Assembly (NCBI RefSeq): GCF_014640975.1
Contig: NZ_BMHO01000001.1
Coordinates: forward strand, 124,001-188,000
Reading direction: 5' to 3'
DNA: 64,000 nt
Source: Microbacterium faecale
GTDB taxonomy: Bacteria; Actinomycetota; Actinomycetes; Actinomycetales; Microbacteriaceae
Shown: one piece after another, positions 27,524 through 36,170 of the stretch
How the letters are laid out: every line of letters starts with the position of its first letter
Position numbering within the stretch: position 1 is the first letter of the stretch
Translations under genes and position numbers: made by a program
The notes under the pieces: model-generated
Told to the model about the DNA's origin: nothing
Seen by the model: only the letters and a program-made list of their open reading frames with translations
Databases searched by the model: none

Positions 27524-28378
27524 CTACTTCACCGCACCAGCGGTCAGCCCCCCGACGATGTACTTCTGCAGGAAGAGGAACAGCGCGACGACGGGCAGGG
27601 CGGCCATCACGGCGCCGGCGGAGAACGCACTCCAGTCGGCGTACCGCGGGTTCGACACGAGCTTCGTGAGGCCCACGGCGAGCGTCTGCACGTCGGAGTC
27701 GATGAGCACGACCGACGCCACGACGAACTCGTTCACCGACGCGATGAAGCTCAGCAGCGCGACGACCGCGAGGATCGGCGTGACGAGCGGCAGCACGATG
27801 GTGAAGAACACGCGTGCGTGGCCGGCGCCGTCGATACGGGCGGCCTCGTCGATCGACTGCGGAATCGTGTTGAAGAACCCGTACATGAGATACGTGTTCA
27901 CGCCGAGCGCGCCGCCGAGGTAGACGAGAATCACGCCGACGCGGGTGTTCAGGCCGATGGCGGGGAACCAGTCGCCGAGGGCGCTGAGCAGCAGGAAGAT
28001 CGCGACGACGGCGAGGAGCTGCGGGAACATCTGCACGACGACGATCGTGATCAGGCCGACACGGCGCCCCGCGAAGCGCATCCGCGAGAACGCGTACGCG
28101 GCGAGCGCGCCGAGGAACACGGTGAGGATCGCGGTCAGACCGCTGATGATCAGCGTGTTGGCGAACCACATCGGGAACGGCGCCTGCGGGTTGGACAGGA
28201 TCCGCGCGTAGCTGTCGAAGCCGATGGCGGAGAACAGGGCGTTGGATCCGGTGAGCGTGCCGCTGGGGTTGAGAGAGCTGGAGATCACGAAGACGATCGG
28301 CAGCATCGCGACGATGAGCACGATGACGCCGGCGATGTGACGCCAGCCCGTGTCGAGGAACCACTTGCGCAGAGTCAT
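27524..28378 (-). CDS. malG: Maltose/alpha-glucoside ABC transporter permease, MalG type
   Basis: A 284-residue CUT1 inner-membrane permease with six hydrophobic segments. The cytoplasmic coupling motif is present as EAARIDGAGHARVFFTIVLPLVTP, the EAA-x3-G loop that contacts the ATPase. The C-terminus (KYIVGGLTAGAVKG-like) is characteristic of MalG. Its ATG shares one base with the malF stop (TGATG), so it is coupled. No ATPase gene is in this operon, so the system probably uses a shared MsiK/MalK-type ATPase encoded elsewhere, as in other actinobacteria. Confidence 0.93.
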   Translation of the reverse strand: MTLRKWFLDTGWRHIAGVIVLIVAMLPIVFVISSSLNPSGTLTGSNALFSAIGFDSYARILSNPQAPFPMWFANTLIISGLTAILTVFLGALAAYAFSRMRFAGRRVGLITIVVVQMFPQLLAVVAIFLLLSALGDWFPAIGLNTRVGVILVYLGGALGVNTYLMYGFFNTIPQSIDEAARIDGAGHARVFFTIVLPLVTPILAVVALLSFIASVNEFVVASVVLIDSDVQTLAVGLTKLVSNPRYADWSAFSAGAVMAALPVVALFLFLQKYIVGGLTAGAVK

Positions 28379-29985
28379 CAGTTCAGCTCCTCCAGCGACT
28401 TCGTACGGCGGAACGCGACGATGGAGATCACCGCGACGATCGCGAAGATGATGATCGTGTACGCGCTCGCGAGACCGTAGTCGCGGGTCTGCCCCGTGAA
28501 CGCCACCTTGTAGACCATCGAGATGAGGATGTCGGTGTGCCCGACGGGGATCGGCGCCGAGGAGTCGCGCGGTCCGCCGTCGGTCAACATGTACACGACG
28601 TTGAAGTTGTTGAAGTTGAACGCGAACGACGAGATGAGCAGTGGGGCGATGCTCACGAGCAGCAGCGGAAGCTTGATCCGGCGGAACACCTGCCAGGGAC
28701 CGGCGCCGTCGACGGTCGCCGCTTCCTGAAGCTCGTCCGGGATCGACTGCAGCGCTCCCGTGCACACGAGGAACATGTAGGGGAAGCCGAGCCAGATGTT
28801 CACGATCAGCACGCTGACCTTCGCCATCCAGGGATCCGTCAGCCAGGGGATCTCGGCCCCGCCGAAGATCACCTGATTGAGAAACCCGAAGCTCTGGTTC
28901 ATCATGCCCGCCCAGACCAGCGCGGAGAGGAAGGAGGGGATCGCGTAGGGCAGGATCAGCAGCGCGCGGTAGATGCGGCGGCCGCGCATGCGCGGGTGGT
29001 TGAAGGTGATCGCGAGGAACAGGCCGATCGCGAAGGTGACCCCGACTGTGATGAGCGCAAAGGCGAACGTCCAGAGCGTGACGTAGACGAGTGGACCGGC
29101 GAGGCGCTGATCCGTGACGGCCTTGGCGAAGTTGTCGAAGCCGACCGCGACCTTCCAGCCCGGCATGAGCTCTTCGCCGCTGTCGGAGGTGAAGGCGCCC
29201 GTGCCGATGTCGCGGTAGACGGTGCCGGTCGACGTGTCGGTGACGGCGTCGCCATCGTATTCGAGCGACGAGACGTACTGGTAGGCACGGGATCCGTCGG
29301 GGGTGCTGATGCGGCCTTCGTTCGGATCCTCGGAGACCGGCACCGACAGTTCGGTCACCTCGTTCTGCCGCTCGAGCACGTCGGCGAACTGCAGGGTCTC
29401 CCATCCGGGCGCCGTGACGGCAGTGTCACCGTCGAAGGTCGCGTCGGGGACGGCGGCGAGCGGCTCTTCCGACGTGCCGAGGAGGGCGTTGCCGTTCGGG
29501 GAGGTCACGAGCAGGCCGAGCTCGCCACCCGATTCGACGATGGTCACGGGGTAGGTGGGTGAGTCCGGAACCCGCTCGAGAGCGGAGGCCATGAGCGCGT
29601 TCACGGCCTGGTCCTTGGATCCGTTGTGACCCGTGCCGTAGTTCGTGAAGCCGACGTACCCGGTGTACAGGAGGACGAAGACCTGGAACAGGGCGAGGAA
29701 GAGCACCCCGGGAGCGAGGTACTTCGCGGGCAGCTTGCGCTTCGAGAAGTAAATCCAGTTCACCAGCGCCGCGACCGCGAAGACGATCGCCGCGACACCC
29801 CATTCGGCGAAGCCGACGAGGACGAAGATGGCGTAGACCGCGATCGCGTCCACGATGCCGACGAGGATTAGCTTGACGATCAGGGGACGGATCCCCCCTG
29901 CCGCCTCATCGGCGATGCCGTACGCGCGCCGGCGCCGACGCGTGTCACGCGGATCCGTCGTGACCCGTTCCGTTTCCGTGCTCAC
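28378..29985 (-). CDS. malF: Maltose/alpha-glucoside ABC transporter permease, MalF type
   Basis: A 535-residue permease with the long extracytoplasmic insert typical of MalF (about residues 120-280, between the third and fourth hydrophobic segments), which in enteric MalF docks the binding protein. The coupling loop reads ELQEAATVDGAGPWQVFRRIKLP. It starts at a GTG at 29985 with AAGGAA upstream. It follows malE by 87 bases, a gap filled by a family B inverted repeat, and overlaps malG by one base. Confidence 0.94.
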   Translation of the reverse strand: MSTETERVTTDPRDTRRRRRAYGIADEAAGGIRPLIVKLILVGIVDAIAVYAIFVLVGFAEWGVAAIVFAVAALVNWIYFSKRKLPAKYLAPGVLFLALFQVFVLLYTGYVGFTNYGTGHNGSKDQAVNALMASALERVPDSPTYPVTIVESGGELGLLVTSPNGNALLGTSEEPLAAVPDATFDGDTAVTAPGWETLQFADVLERQNEVTELSVPVSEDPNEGRISTPDGSRAYQYVSSLEYDGDAVTDTSTGTVYRDIGTGAFTSDSGEELMPGWKVAVGFDNFAKAVTDQRLAGPLVYVTLWTFAFALITVGVTFAIGLFLAITFNHPRMRGRRIYRALLILPYAIPSFLSALVWAGMMNQSFGFLNQVIFGGAEIPWLTDPWMAKVSVLIVNIWLGFPYMFLVCTGALQSIPDELQEAATVDGAGPWQVFRRIKLPLLLVSIAPLLISSFAFNFNNFNVVYMLTDGGPRDSSAPIPVGHTDILISMVYKVAFTGQTRDYGLASAYTIIIFAIVAVISIVAFRRTKSLEELN

Positions 29986-30005
29986 TTCGTTCCTTCCCCT
30001 CCCAT

Positions 30006-30060
30006 GGGTCGCCAGAGATTGCGGTCTCGTGCGTCTCGCACGCGCAATCTCTGGCGACCC
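30006..30060. repeat. Family B inverted repeat, copy 3, inside the malE-malF gap
   Basis: Perfect 18-bp arms (30006-30023 and 30043-30060, GGGTCGCCAGAGATTGCG). Inside, separated by GTCT on one side, is a second perfect stem CGTGCG-TCT-CGCACG (30028-30042). It starts 12 bases past the malE stop and ends 20 bases before the malF start. Confidence 0.95.
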
Positions 30061-30072
30061 TCAGGTGGTTGA

Positions 30073-31311
30073 TCAGCCGATGGCGGACTCGACGTCGGCG
30101 GTGAGCTTCTGCCACCGCTCGACGGGGTCGGCACCATTGATGACCTCGGCCTGCGCGATGCCCCAGTACTCCCAGACGGATCCCATCTCTGGGATCGCGG
30201 GCATCGGCACCGACTCGGTGCCCACCTCGGCGAAGCCGGCGATGATCGGGTCACTCGAGGCCGTGTCGGCCGCGGCCGACAGCGCCGGGAGGATGTTGCC
30301 GGCCTCGAAGAGCGACAGCTGCGCCTCTTCGGTGCCGAGGTAGTTCACGAGGAAGTCGGTCGCGGCGACCTGGTTCTCGGACTCGCTCGAGAGGAAGAAG
30401 CCCTTCACACCTGCGAAGGGCGAGGCTACCTGGTCGGTCGGGCTGGGAACCGAGTCGATCGCGACGTCGATGCCGCTGTCCTGCGCGGCGCCGACGTTCC
30501 ACGGGCCGGTGAGCCAGAACGCGGCGTCGCCGTCGAGGAAGGCCTGCTTCGCGATGTCGCCGTCGATGTCGGTGTTGAACACACCGGCCGCGCCCTGCTC
30601 GCCGAGCCACGTGGCGAAGGCCTCGCCGTTCTCGCCGCCGATCTGCAGATCAGTCGCGTCGTATCCGGCATCGTTTGTGCCGAACACCGGGGCGCCGAAC
30701 GCCGTCTGGAACGGGTAGAGGTGGTAGGGGTTGCCCTCGGCGCCCTGCTCGACGACGAACGGCTGGTCGAGACCGGCGTCCTGGCCGGCCTGGAGCATCT
30801 CGTCGAAGCTCGCGGCCGCCTCCGGGACGAGCTCGGTGTTGCGCAGCACGGCGAGGTTCTCGACGGCGTACGGCAGCATGTAGACGGTTCCGTCGTAGGT
30901 CGCGGCCTCGATGGCGACGTCGAGGTAGCCGGACGCGGAGTCGCCGAGCTCGAGTGGTGCGACGACGCCGTTCGTGGACAGCTCGCCGAGCCAATCGTGG
31001 GCGCCCATGGCGATGTCGGGGCCTTCGCCCGTCGGGACCTGCTGGATGAAGTCATCCTTGATGTCAGCCGTGTCCTTGCCGATGAGCTCGACGGCCACGC
31101 CGGCCTGCTCCTCGTACGCGTCGGCGGCACCCTGGAGGGCGTCCACGCGCTCGGCGTCGACCCACACCGTGAGGGTCGTCGAGGCCTCGGTCTTCTCGTC
31201 AGCCGTGTCGTCGGCGGGAGCGTCGCCGGCTCCGCCGGCGCAACCGGCCAGGCCGAGCGTGCCCGCGACCGCGATGGCCGCGAATGCCCGGCCCGTCTTG
31301 TTCACCGTCAT
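30073..31311 (-). CDS. malE: Maltose/alpha-glucoside-binding lipoprotein, MalE type
   Basis: A 412-residue extracellular solute-binding protein family 1. The signal is MTVNKTGRAF, a hydrophobic core, then the lipobox LGLAGC followed by a low-complexity linker. The mature domain begins TTLTVWVDAERVDALQGAA and contains GPDIAMGAHDWLGEL and FWLTGPWNV, typical of maltose/maltodextrin binders. The start at 31311 was chosen by the signal peptide; an earlier in-frame start adds 18 residues. It is the first gene of malE-malF-malG, divergent from an alpha-glucosidase, with LacI-type operators at 31350 and 31449. Confidence 0.94.
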   Translation of the reverse strand: MTVNKTGRAFAAIAVAGTLGLAGCAGGAGDAPADDTADEKTEASTTLTVWVDAERVDALQGAADAYEEQAGVAVELIGKDTADIKDDFIQQVPTGEGPDIAMGAHDWLGELSTNGVVAPLELGDSASGYLDVAIEAATYDGTVYMLPYAVENLAVLRNTELVPEAAASFDEMLQAGQDAGLDQPFVVEQGAEGNPYHLYPFQTAFGAPVFGTNDAGYDATDLQIGGENGEAFATWLGEQGAAGVFNTDIDGDIAKQAFLDGDAAFWLTGPWNVGAAQDSGIDVAIDSVPSPTDQVASPFAGVKGFFLSSESENQVAATDFLVNYLGTEEAQLSLFEAGNILPALSAAADTASSDPIIAGFAEVGTESVPMPAIPEMGSVWEYWGIAQAEVINGADPVERWQKLTADVESAIG

Positions 31312-31349
31312 CGGTGTTCCCTTTCGTTCGTGCCGGCAACTCCGCCGGA

Positions 31350-31365
31350 CTGTAAGCGATTGCAT
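31350..31365. promoter_or_regulatory. LacI-family operator 1 (malE side)
   Basis: CTGTAAGCGATTGCAT is a near-dyad around a central CG, close to the LacI/MalR consensus TTGCAAGCGCTTGCAA. It lies 39 bases upstream of the malE start. Confidence 0.75.
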
Positions 31366-31448
31366 GGTGCGTGATGAGGGTTGCCACTTGGTAAATCAAC
31401 GAAGCTTCACCAGATGGCCCCCTCAAGAATGCACGCCGACGCACCATA

Positions 31449-31464
31449 TTGCAAGCGCTTCCAT
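31449..31464. promoter_or_regulatory. LacI-family operator 2 (alpha-glucosidase side)
   Basis: TTGCAAGCGCTTCCAT matches the LacI-family consensus in its centre AAGCGCTT. It lies 31 bases upstream of the alpha-glucosidase start and 99 bases centre to centre from operator 1, a spacing that would allow looping across the divergent promoters. Confidence 0.8.
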
Positions 31465-31494
31465 TCTTCGCGCGTGTGCCCTACGCTGACGGAC

Positions 31495-33102
31495 ATGACT
31501 CACGAATGGTGGCGCTCCGCCGTGATCTATCAGATCTACCCCCGCTCGTTCGCCGACGCCTCCGGCGATGGCGTCGGCGACCTCACCGGCATCACGAACC
31601 GCCTCGATGCGGTGCGCGACCTCGGCGTCGACGTCGTGTGGCTGTCGCCCTTCATGACGTCCCCGCAGAAGGACGCGGGCTACGACGTCACCGACTACCG
31701 CGATATCGACCCGCTGTTCGGCACGCTCGAAGACTTCGACCGCATGCTGGCGCGCGCGCACGAGCTCGGCCTCCGCGTCATCATCGACCTCGTTCCGAAC
31801 CACTCGTCTGATCAGCACGTGTGGTTCCAGCAAGCACTCGCCGCTGCCCCCGGATCCCCGGAGCGCGCGCGGTACATGTTCCGCGACGGCGACGGCGACA
31901 CCCCGCCGAACAACTGGCAATCGGTGTTCGGCGGACCGGCCTGGACGCGCGTGCCGGACGGGCAGTGGTACCTGCACCTGTTCGACTCCTCGCAGCCAGA
32001 CTTCGACTGGTCGAACGAGGAGGTGCGCGCCGAGTTCCGCGACATCCTGCGGTTCTGGCTCGACCGCGGCGTCGACGGCTTCCGCGTCGACGTGGCGCAC
32101 GGCCTCGTGAAGGCCGACGGCCTGCCGAACTACACCCCGCCCGCCGACGCGGCGTCGATGGGCGGCGCCGAGCCCGTCCCCTACTGGGGGCAGGACGGCG
32201 TGCACGACGTCTACCGCGAGTGGCGCACCGTCCTCGAAGAGTACGAGGACGAGCGGATCCTCTGCGCCGAGGCGTGGATGCCGACCGTGCAGGAGATCGC
32301 GAACTGGGTGCGCCCGGACGAGATGCACCAGGCCTTCAACTTCGGCTACCTCTCGACCGCCTGGGACCCCGCCGAACTGCGTGGAATCATCGACGAGTCC
32401 CTCGCCGCGTTCGGCGACGTGGGAGCGCCGTCGACGTGGGTGCTGTCGAACCACGATGTCGTCCGGCACGCCACGCGCCTCGCGCTGGGTGACGCGGCTC
32501 CGCAGGGTCACGGCGTCGGGCCGCGCTCCGAGGGCGTCCCCGAGCAGACGTTCGGTCTGCGGCGCGGCCGGGCCGCGACCGCGCTCATGCTCGCGCTGCC
32601 CGGATCCGCCTACGTCTACCAGGGCGAGGAGCTCGGGCTCCCCGAAGCGGTCGAGCTCCCCGATGAGGCCCGACAGGATCCGACGTGGTTCCGCACCGGC
32701 GGCGAGCGCTACGGCCGCGACGGCTGCCGCGTGCCGATCCCCTGGACGCGCTCCGGTGAGTCGTACGGATTCAGCGAGTCGGGCGCATCGTGGCTTCCGC
32801 AGCCTGACGGTTGGGCGGCGCTGTCGCGCGAAGCACAGGAGGGCGTCGAGGGGTCGACGCTGGAGCTGTACCGCTCGCTGCTGCGCCTCCGGCGTGAGCA
32901 CGCGCTCGGCGCGGGCGGAATCGAGTGGCTCGACACGGATCCCAGCGTCCTTTCGTTCCGCAATGGCGACGTGATCGTCGTGGTGAACTTCGGCGATCGC
33001 GCCGTGGAGCTCCCGAACGGCGAGGTGCTCGCCGCATCCGCGACGCTGGAGGGCGGCACGCTTCCGACCGACACCGCGGCCTGGGTCCGCACCGAGGCGT
33101 GA
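31495..33102 (+). CDS. GH13 alpha-glucosidase / oligo-1,6-glucosidase type
   Basis: A 535-residue cytoplasmic glycoside hydrolase family 13 enzyme that would split maltose, isomaltose or related alpha-glucosides after import by MalEFG. WWRSAVIYQIYPRSFADASG opens the barrel. The nucleophile is Asp199 in GFRVDVAHG, the acid/base is Glu259 in LCAEAWM, and the transition-state stabiliser is Asp321 in VLSNHDVVRH. There is no signal peptide. The start at 31495 removes 38 upstream residues that would read through the operator. Exact linkage preference is not readable from sequence alone. Confidence 0.94.
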   Translation: MTHEWWRSAVIYQIYPRSFADASGDGVGDLTGITNRLDAVRDLGVDVVWLSPFMTSPQKDAGYDVTDYRDIDPLFGTLEDFDRMLARAHELGLRVIIDLVPNHSSDQHVWFQQALAAAPGSPERARYMFRDGDGDTPPNNWQSVFGGPAWTRVPDGQWYLHLFDSSQPDFDWSNEEVRAEFRDILRFWLDRGVDGFRVDVAHGLVKADGLPNYTPPADAASMGGAEPVPYWGQDGVHDVYREWRTVLEEYEDERILCAEAWMPTVQEIANWVRPDEMHQAFNFGYLSTAWDPAELRGIIDESLAAFGDVGAPSTWVLSNHDVVRHATRLALGDAAPQGHGVGPRSEGVPEQTFGLRRGRAATALMLALPGSAYVYQGEELGLPEAVELPDEARQDPTWFRTGGERYGRDGCRVPIPWTRSGESYGFSESGASWLPQPDGWAALSREAQEGVEGSTLELYRSLLRLRREHALGAGGIEWLDTDPSVLSFRNGDVIVVVNFGDRAVELPNGEVLAASATLEGGTLPTDTAAWVRTEA

Positions 33103-33108
33103 TTCGGA

Positions 33109-33144
33109 CGCGTCCCTGGTCAGAGAGGCAGGGCCGGGGACGCG
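33109..33144. terminator. Possible terminator between alpha-glucosidase and LacI genes
   Basis: An 11-bp inverted repeat (33109-33119 and 33134-33144) with one mismatch starts six bases after the alpha-glucosidase stop. It could end or attenuate the transcript before the regulator gene. Confidence 0.4.
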
Positions 33145-33170
33145 CTCGGATGAGGTGAGAGGATGACGAC

Positions 33171-34175
33171 GTGAACATCGCCGAGATCGCCCATGCCGTG
33201 GGCGTGTCGAGCGCGACGGTGTCGCGGGCGCTGTCAGGTCGCGGATCCGTCTCGCCGAAGACGCGAGAACGCGTGCTCGCGGCTGCGCGCGAACGCGGAT
33301 ACGTCGTCTCGCAGGCCGCTTCGACACTCGCGAGCGGACGCAACCGCAACGTCGGGATCGTGCTGCCCTTCCTCGACCGATGGTTCTTCAGCCAGGTGCT
33401 CGCGGGAGCGCAGCAGAGCCTCATGCGCGCCGGGTACGACGTCACGCTCTACAACCTCGAGGGCGACGGATCCGAACGGCGCGAGGTGTTCGAGACGTTC
33501 ATCCCGCGGCAGCGCGTGGACGCCGTCATCGCCGTCTCCCTGGAGCTCGACGACACCGAGCTGCAGCAGCTGAAGGCGCTCGACAAGCCGCTCGTGGGCG
33601 TGGGTGGGCCGATCGTCGGGGCGCCCACGCTGGCGCTCGACGACGTCGGCGCGGCGCGGCTCGTGACGGGCCACCTCATCGCCCTCGGCCACACGAGCAT
33701 CGCCCACATCGGCGGCGACGAGGCGAGCGACGTCGACTTCCACCTTCCGACGAAGCGCCGCCAGGGATTCGAGGATGCGCTCGAGGAGATCGGCGTGCAC
33801 GCGCCGCTCGTCGTCGACGCGGACTTCACCGTACCGGGCGGCTATCGGGCGGCGAAGCAGATTCTCGGCACGCCTGACCGCCCGACCGCGATCTTCGCGG
33901 CCAGCGACGAGATGGCGTTCGGCGCGATGCTCGCGGCGCGAGACCTCGGGCTCGAGGTTCCCCGCGACGTGTCGATCGCCGGCATCGACGACCACGACAT
34001 GTCGGACTTTTACGGGCTGACGACGATCGCGCAGTTCCCCCGCAGCCAGGGCGCGCTCGCGGTCGACCTGGTGTTGGCCGACCTCGAGGGCAGCGCCGTG
34101 CCGACAGATACCGATCTCCCGTTCGAACTCGTCGTACGGTCCTCGACGACGCGGCCGGACACCGCCGCCCGCTAA
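33171..34175 (+). CDS. LacI family regulator of the maltose/alpha-glucoside locus
   Basis: A 334-residue LacI/GalR repressor. The N-terminal helix-turn-helix reads [21 protein letters not shown] and is followed by the hinge helix region and a periplasmic-binding-protein-like sensor domain. Translation starts at GTG 33171 after AGAGGA. It follows the alpha-glucosidase gene and probably binds the two operators at 31350 and 31449, releasing them on an alpha-glucoside signal. Its stop overlaps by four bases the end of the convergent oxidoreductase gene. Confidence 0.92.
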   Translation: MNIAEIAHAVGVSSATVSRALSGRGSVSPKTRERVLAAARERGYVVSQAASTLASGRNRNVGIVLPFLDRWFFSQVLAGAQQSLMRAGYDVTLYNLEGDGSERREVFETFIPRQRVDAVIAVSLELDDTELQQLKALDKPLVGVGGPIVGAPTLALDDVGAARLVTGHLIALGHTSIAHIGGDEASDVDFHLPTKRRQGFEDALEEIGVHAPLVVDADFTVPGGYRAAKQILGTPDRPTAIFAASDEMAFGAMLAARDLGLEVPRDVSIAGIDDHDMSDFYGLTTIAQFPRSQGALAVDLVLADLEGSAVPTDTDLPFELVVRSSTTRPDTAAR

Positions 34176-35272
34176 AGCGTCGCGAGCGCGGCGCGCACCG
34201 CCGGATCCTGTTCGTACTCGATCGCCGCGGCGAGGGCCGCGCGCCGGACGGCATCGATGTCGACCCGCTCGCCCGTCTCCGCCGCCTGCACGGCCGACTC
34301 GACCATCGCGAGACTGTGCACGTTCGACGCCGCCGTGCTCTCCGGCGTCTCGCCGCTGCGCACTGCTCCGACGAACTCCCGCAGCGATCCGGCGATCTCC
34401 TCGGGCACCCCGGACGGCACCGCGATCCGCTCAGGTCGGGCACGGGCACCGGCGGGGATCACGCGAACGTCGTCCGCGCCGTCCCAGCGGATCGTGCCAC
34501 CGGCGCCGTTGATCCACCATTCGCCGTTCCAGCTCGTCTCCTCTCCGACCGAGACCCAGCTGCCGGTGAAGACGTACCGCCCGCCGCTGGCGAATTCGAA
34601 CACCGCGTGGGCCTCCGCTGCGCCCGCGAACCAACTCCAGCTCGGGTTGTGCTCGTCGCACACGACCGACACCGGCTCCGCACCCATCACCACACGCGCG
34701 ACGTCGAACTGGTGGATCGCCATGTCGATGAGGAGCGGATGCGCCATCTGCTCGCGGAAACCCGAGAAATGAGCTTCCCGAAAGAAGCGAGTCGACGCAT
34801 TCGAGACGGATCCGATACGCGCCAGCTGCTCGCGCGCCGCGTCGAGCGCCGCGAAGTACCGGCGTGATTGGCTGATCATCAGCAGCTCGCCGTGCACGGC
34901 GGCGACGGCGGCCTGGCGATACGCGTCGCGCAACGACGGCGCCGCGGGCTTCTCGCAGAGCACGGGGATTCCCGCGGCGAGCGCCTCGACGTTCACGGGC
35001 AGGTGTGCGACGGGGACCGTCACGTTGACGGCCGCATCCACCGGAGTGCGCTCGGCGACCTCGCTGATCGTGCGAGCGGTCACGACGTCGCCGCCGATCC
35101 CCTCCTCGATGAGCGCCGTGCGCGCGGTGTCGAGGTCAAGGTCGACGAGCCCGACAAGCTCGACGTCCGGATCCGCGTCGATCGTTCGCAACCACGCGCG
35201 TCCCATGCCGCCGGCGCCCACCTGGACGAGACGCAGCGGACCGTCGGTTGTCACGCGGCGGAAGGCGCTCAA
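34172..35272 (-). CDS. Gfo/Idh/MocA family sugar oxidoreductase
   Basis: A 366-residue NAD(P)-dependent oxidoreductase. The Rossmann fold opens with LVQVGAGGMGRAWL, the conserved EKP motif appears as VLCEKPAAPSL, and HPLLIDMAIHQFDVARVVMG carries the catalytic Asp/His pair of the family. Such enzymes oxidise sugars, inositols or sugar lactones. Its ATG overlaps the ThuA stop by four bases, so the two act as one operon and probably on one sugar-derived pathway. The substrate is not identifiable. Confidence 0.92.
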   Translation of the reverse strand: MSAFRRVTTDGPLRLVQVGAGGMGRAWLRTIDADPDVELVGLVDLDLDTARTALIEEGIGGDVVTARTISEVAERTPVDAAVNVTVPVAHLPVNVEALAAGIPVLCEKPAAPSLRDAYRQAAVAAVHGELLMISQSRRYFAALDAAREQLARIGSVSNASTRFFREAHFSGFREQMAHPLLIDMAIHQFDVARVVMGAEPVSVVCDEHNPSWSWFAGAAEAHAVFEFASGGRYVFTGSWVSVGEETSWNGEWWINGAGGTIRWDGADDVRVIPAGARARPERIAVPSGVPEEIAGSLREFVGAVRSGETPESTAASNVHSLAMVESAVQAAETGERVDIDAVRRAALAAAIEYEQDPAVRAALATL

Positions 35273-36057
35273 TTGCCCATCGCCCCCGTGTAGCCGTGGC
35301 CGTTGTAGAAGTCCTCACGCTCGTAGCGCAGCAGCACGGGCGACGTGCGTTCGGGGCGGTCGGTGCGCGCCCACTCCACGGCGTTCGCGATCACGCGGCG
35401 CACCTCCTGCTGGTGGTACACGGGGTAGTCCTGGTCGCCGGGGCTGAAGTAGAAGATCCGGCCGTACCCGCGCCGGTAGGTCATCCCGCTGCGGAAGACC
35501 TCGCCGCCGGAGAAGGTCGACAGGAAGACCAGCTCGTCGGGTGCGGGCACGTCGAAGAACTCGCCGTACATCTCCTGCGCCGGGATGATGAACGGGTGCG
35601 GGATACCGCGCGCGATCGGGTGGGTCGGATCCACGGTCCAGACAATCTCGCGATCGTCCTTCGAGCGCCAGCGCAGCGTGCAGGTCGTGCCCATCAGCCG
35701 GCCGAAGATCTTCGACCAGTGCCCGGAGTGGAGCACGAGGAGGCCCATCCCCGCGAGTACGTGGCGCTGGATCCGATCGACCACGTCATCGGCGACCTGG
35801 TCGTGTGCGGCGTGGCCCCACCAGACGAGGACATCCGTGTCGCGCAGCACCTCCTCAGTGAGCCCGTGCTCGGGATCCTGGAGCGTGGCGGTGCGCACGA
35901 CGGCGCGCTGGCCGAGGTTCTCTTCGATGCCCTCCTTGATGGCGCCGTGCATTCCGTGCGGGTAGATGTCGCGCACCTCCTGCTGCTCCTGCTCGTGCAC
36001 GTTCTCGCCCCAGACGACGACGCGCATGGGCTGTCCCGATGCGATGGCGGATGACAT
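35269..36057 (-). CDS. ThuA domain protein (trehalose utilisation-like)
   Basis: A 262-residue ThuA-family protein with a class I glutaminase-like fold. Visible features are MRVVVWGENVHEQ at the start, DVLVWWGHAAHDQV, VLHSGHWSKIFGRLMG, and HPFIIPAQEMYGE. ThuA in rhizobia takes part in trehalose and related disaccharide catabolism, partly through 3-keto-sugar intermediates. The ATG at 36057 follows GAGGGAGAT. It is the first gene of a two-gene operon with the Gfo/Idh/MocA gene and is controlled by a palindromic operator just upstream. Confidence 0.9.
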   Translation of the reverse strand: MSSAIASGQPMRVVVWGENVHEQEQQEVRDIYPHGMHGAIKEGIEENLGQRAVVRTATLQDPEHGLTEEVLRDTDVLVWWGHAAHDQVADDVVDRIQRHVLAGMGLLVLHSGHWSKIFGRLMGTTCTLRWRSKDDREIVWTVDPTHPIARGIPHPFIIPAQEMYGEFFDVPAPDELVFLSTFSGGEVFRSGMTYRRGYGRIFYFSPGDQDYPVYHQQEVRRVIANAVEWARTDRPERTSPVLLRYEREDFYNGHGYTGAMGN

Positions 36058-36077
36058 GGATCTCCCTCGACAGATGG

Positions 36078-36089
36078 TTAAGCGCTTAA
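36078..36089. promoter_or_regulatory. LacI-family operator of the ThuA operon
   Basis: TTAAGCGCTTAA is a perfect 12-bp palindrome 20 bases before the ThuA start and 81 bases before the divergent LacI gene. It is a strong match to LacI-family half-sites. Confidence 0.82.
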
Positions 36090-36170
36090 ACTTCTCGCAC
36101 CGATGGTACGCCACGTTCGGGGTCTCAACCAGGCTCCGGCAGAATGTGCGGAGATGGAGGAACCTGACGC

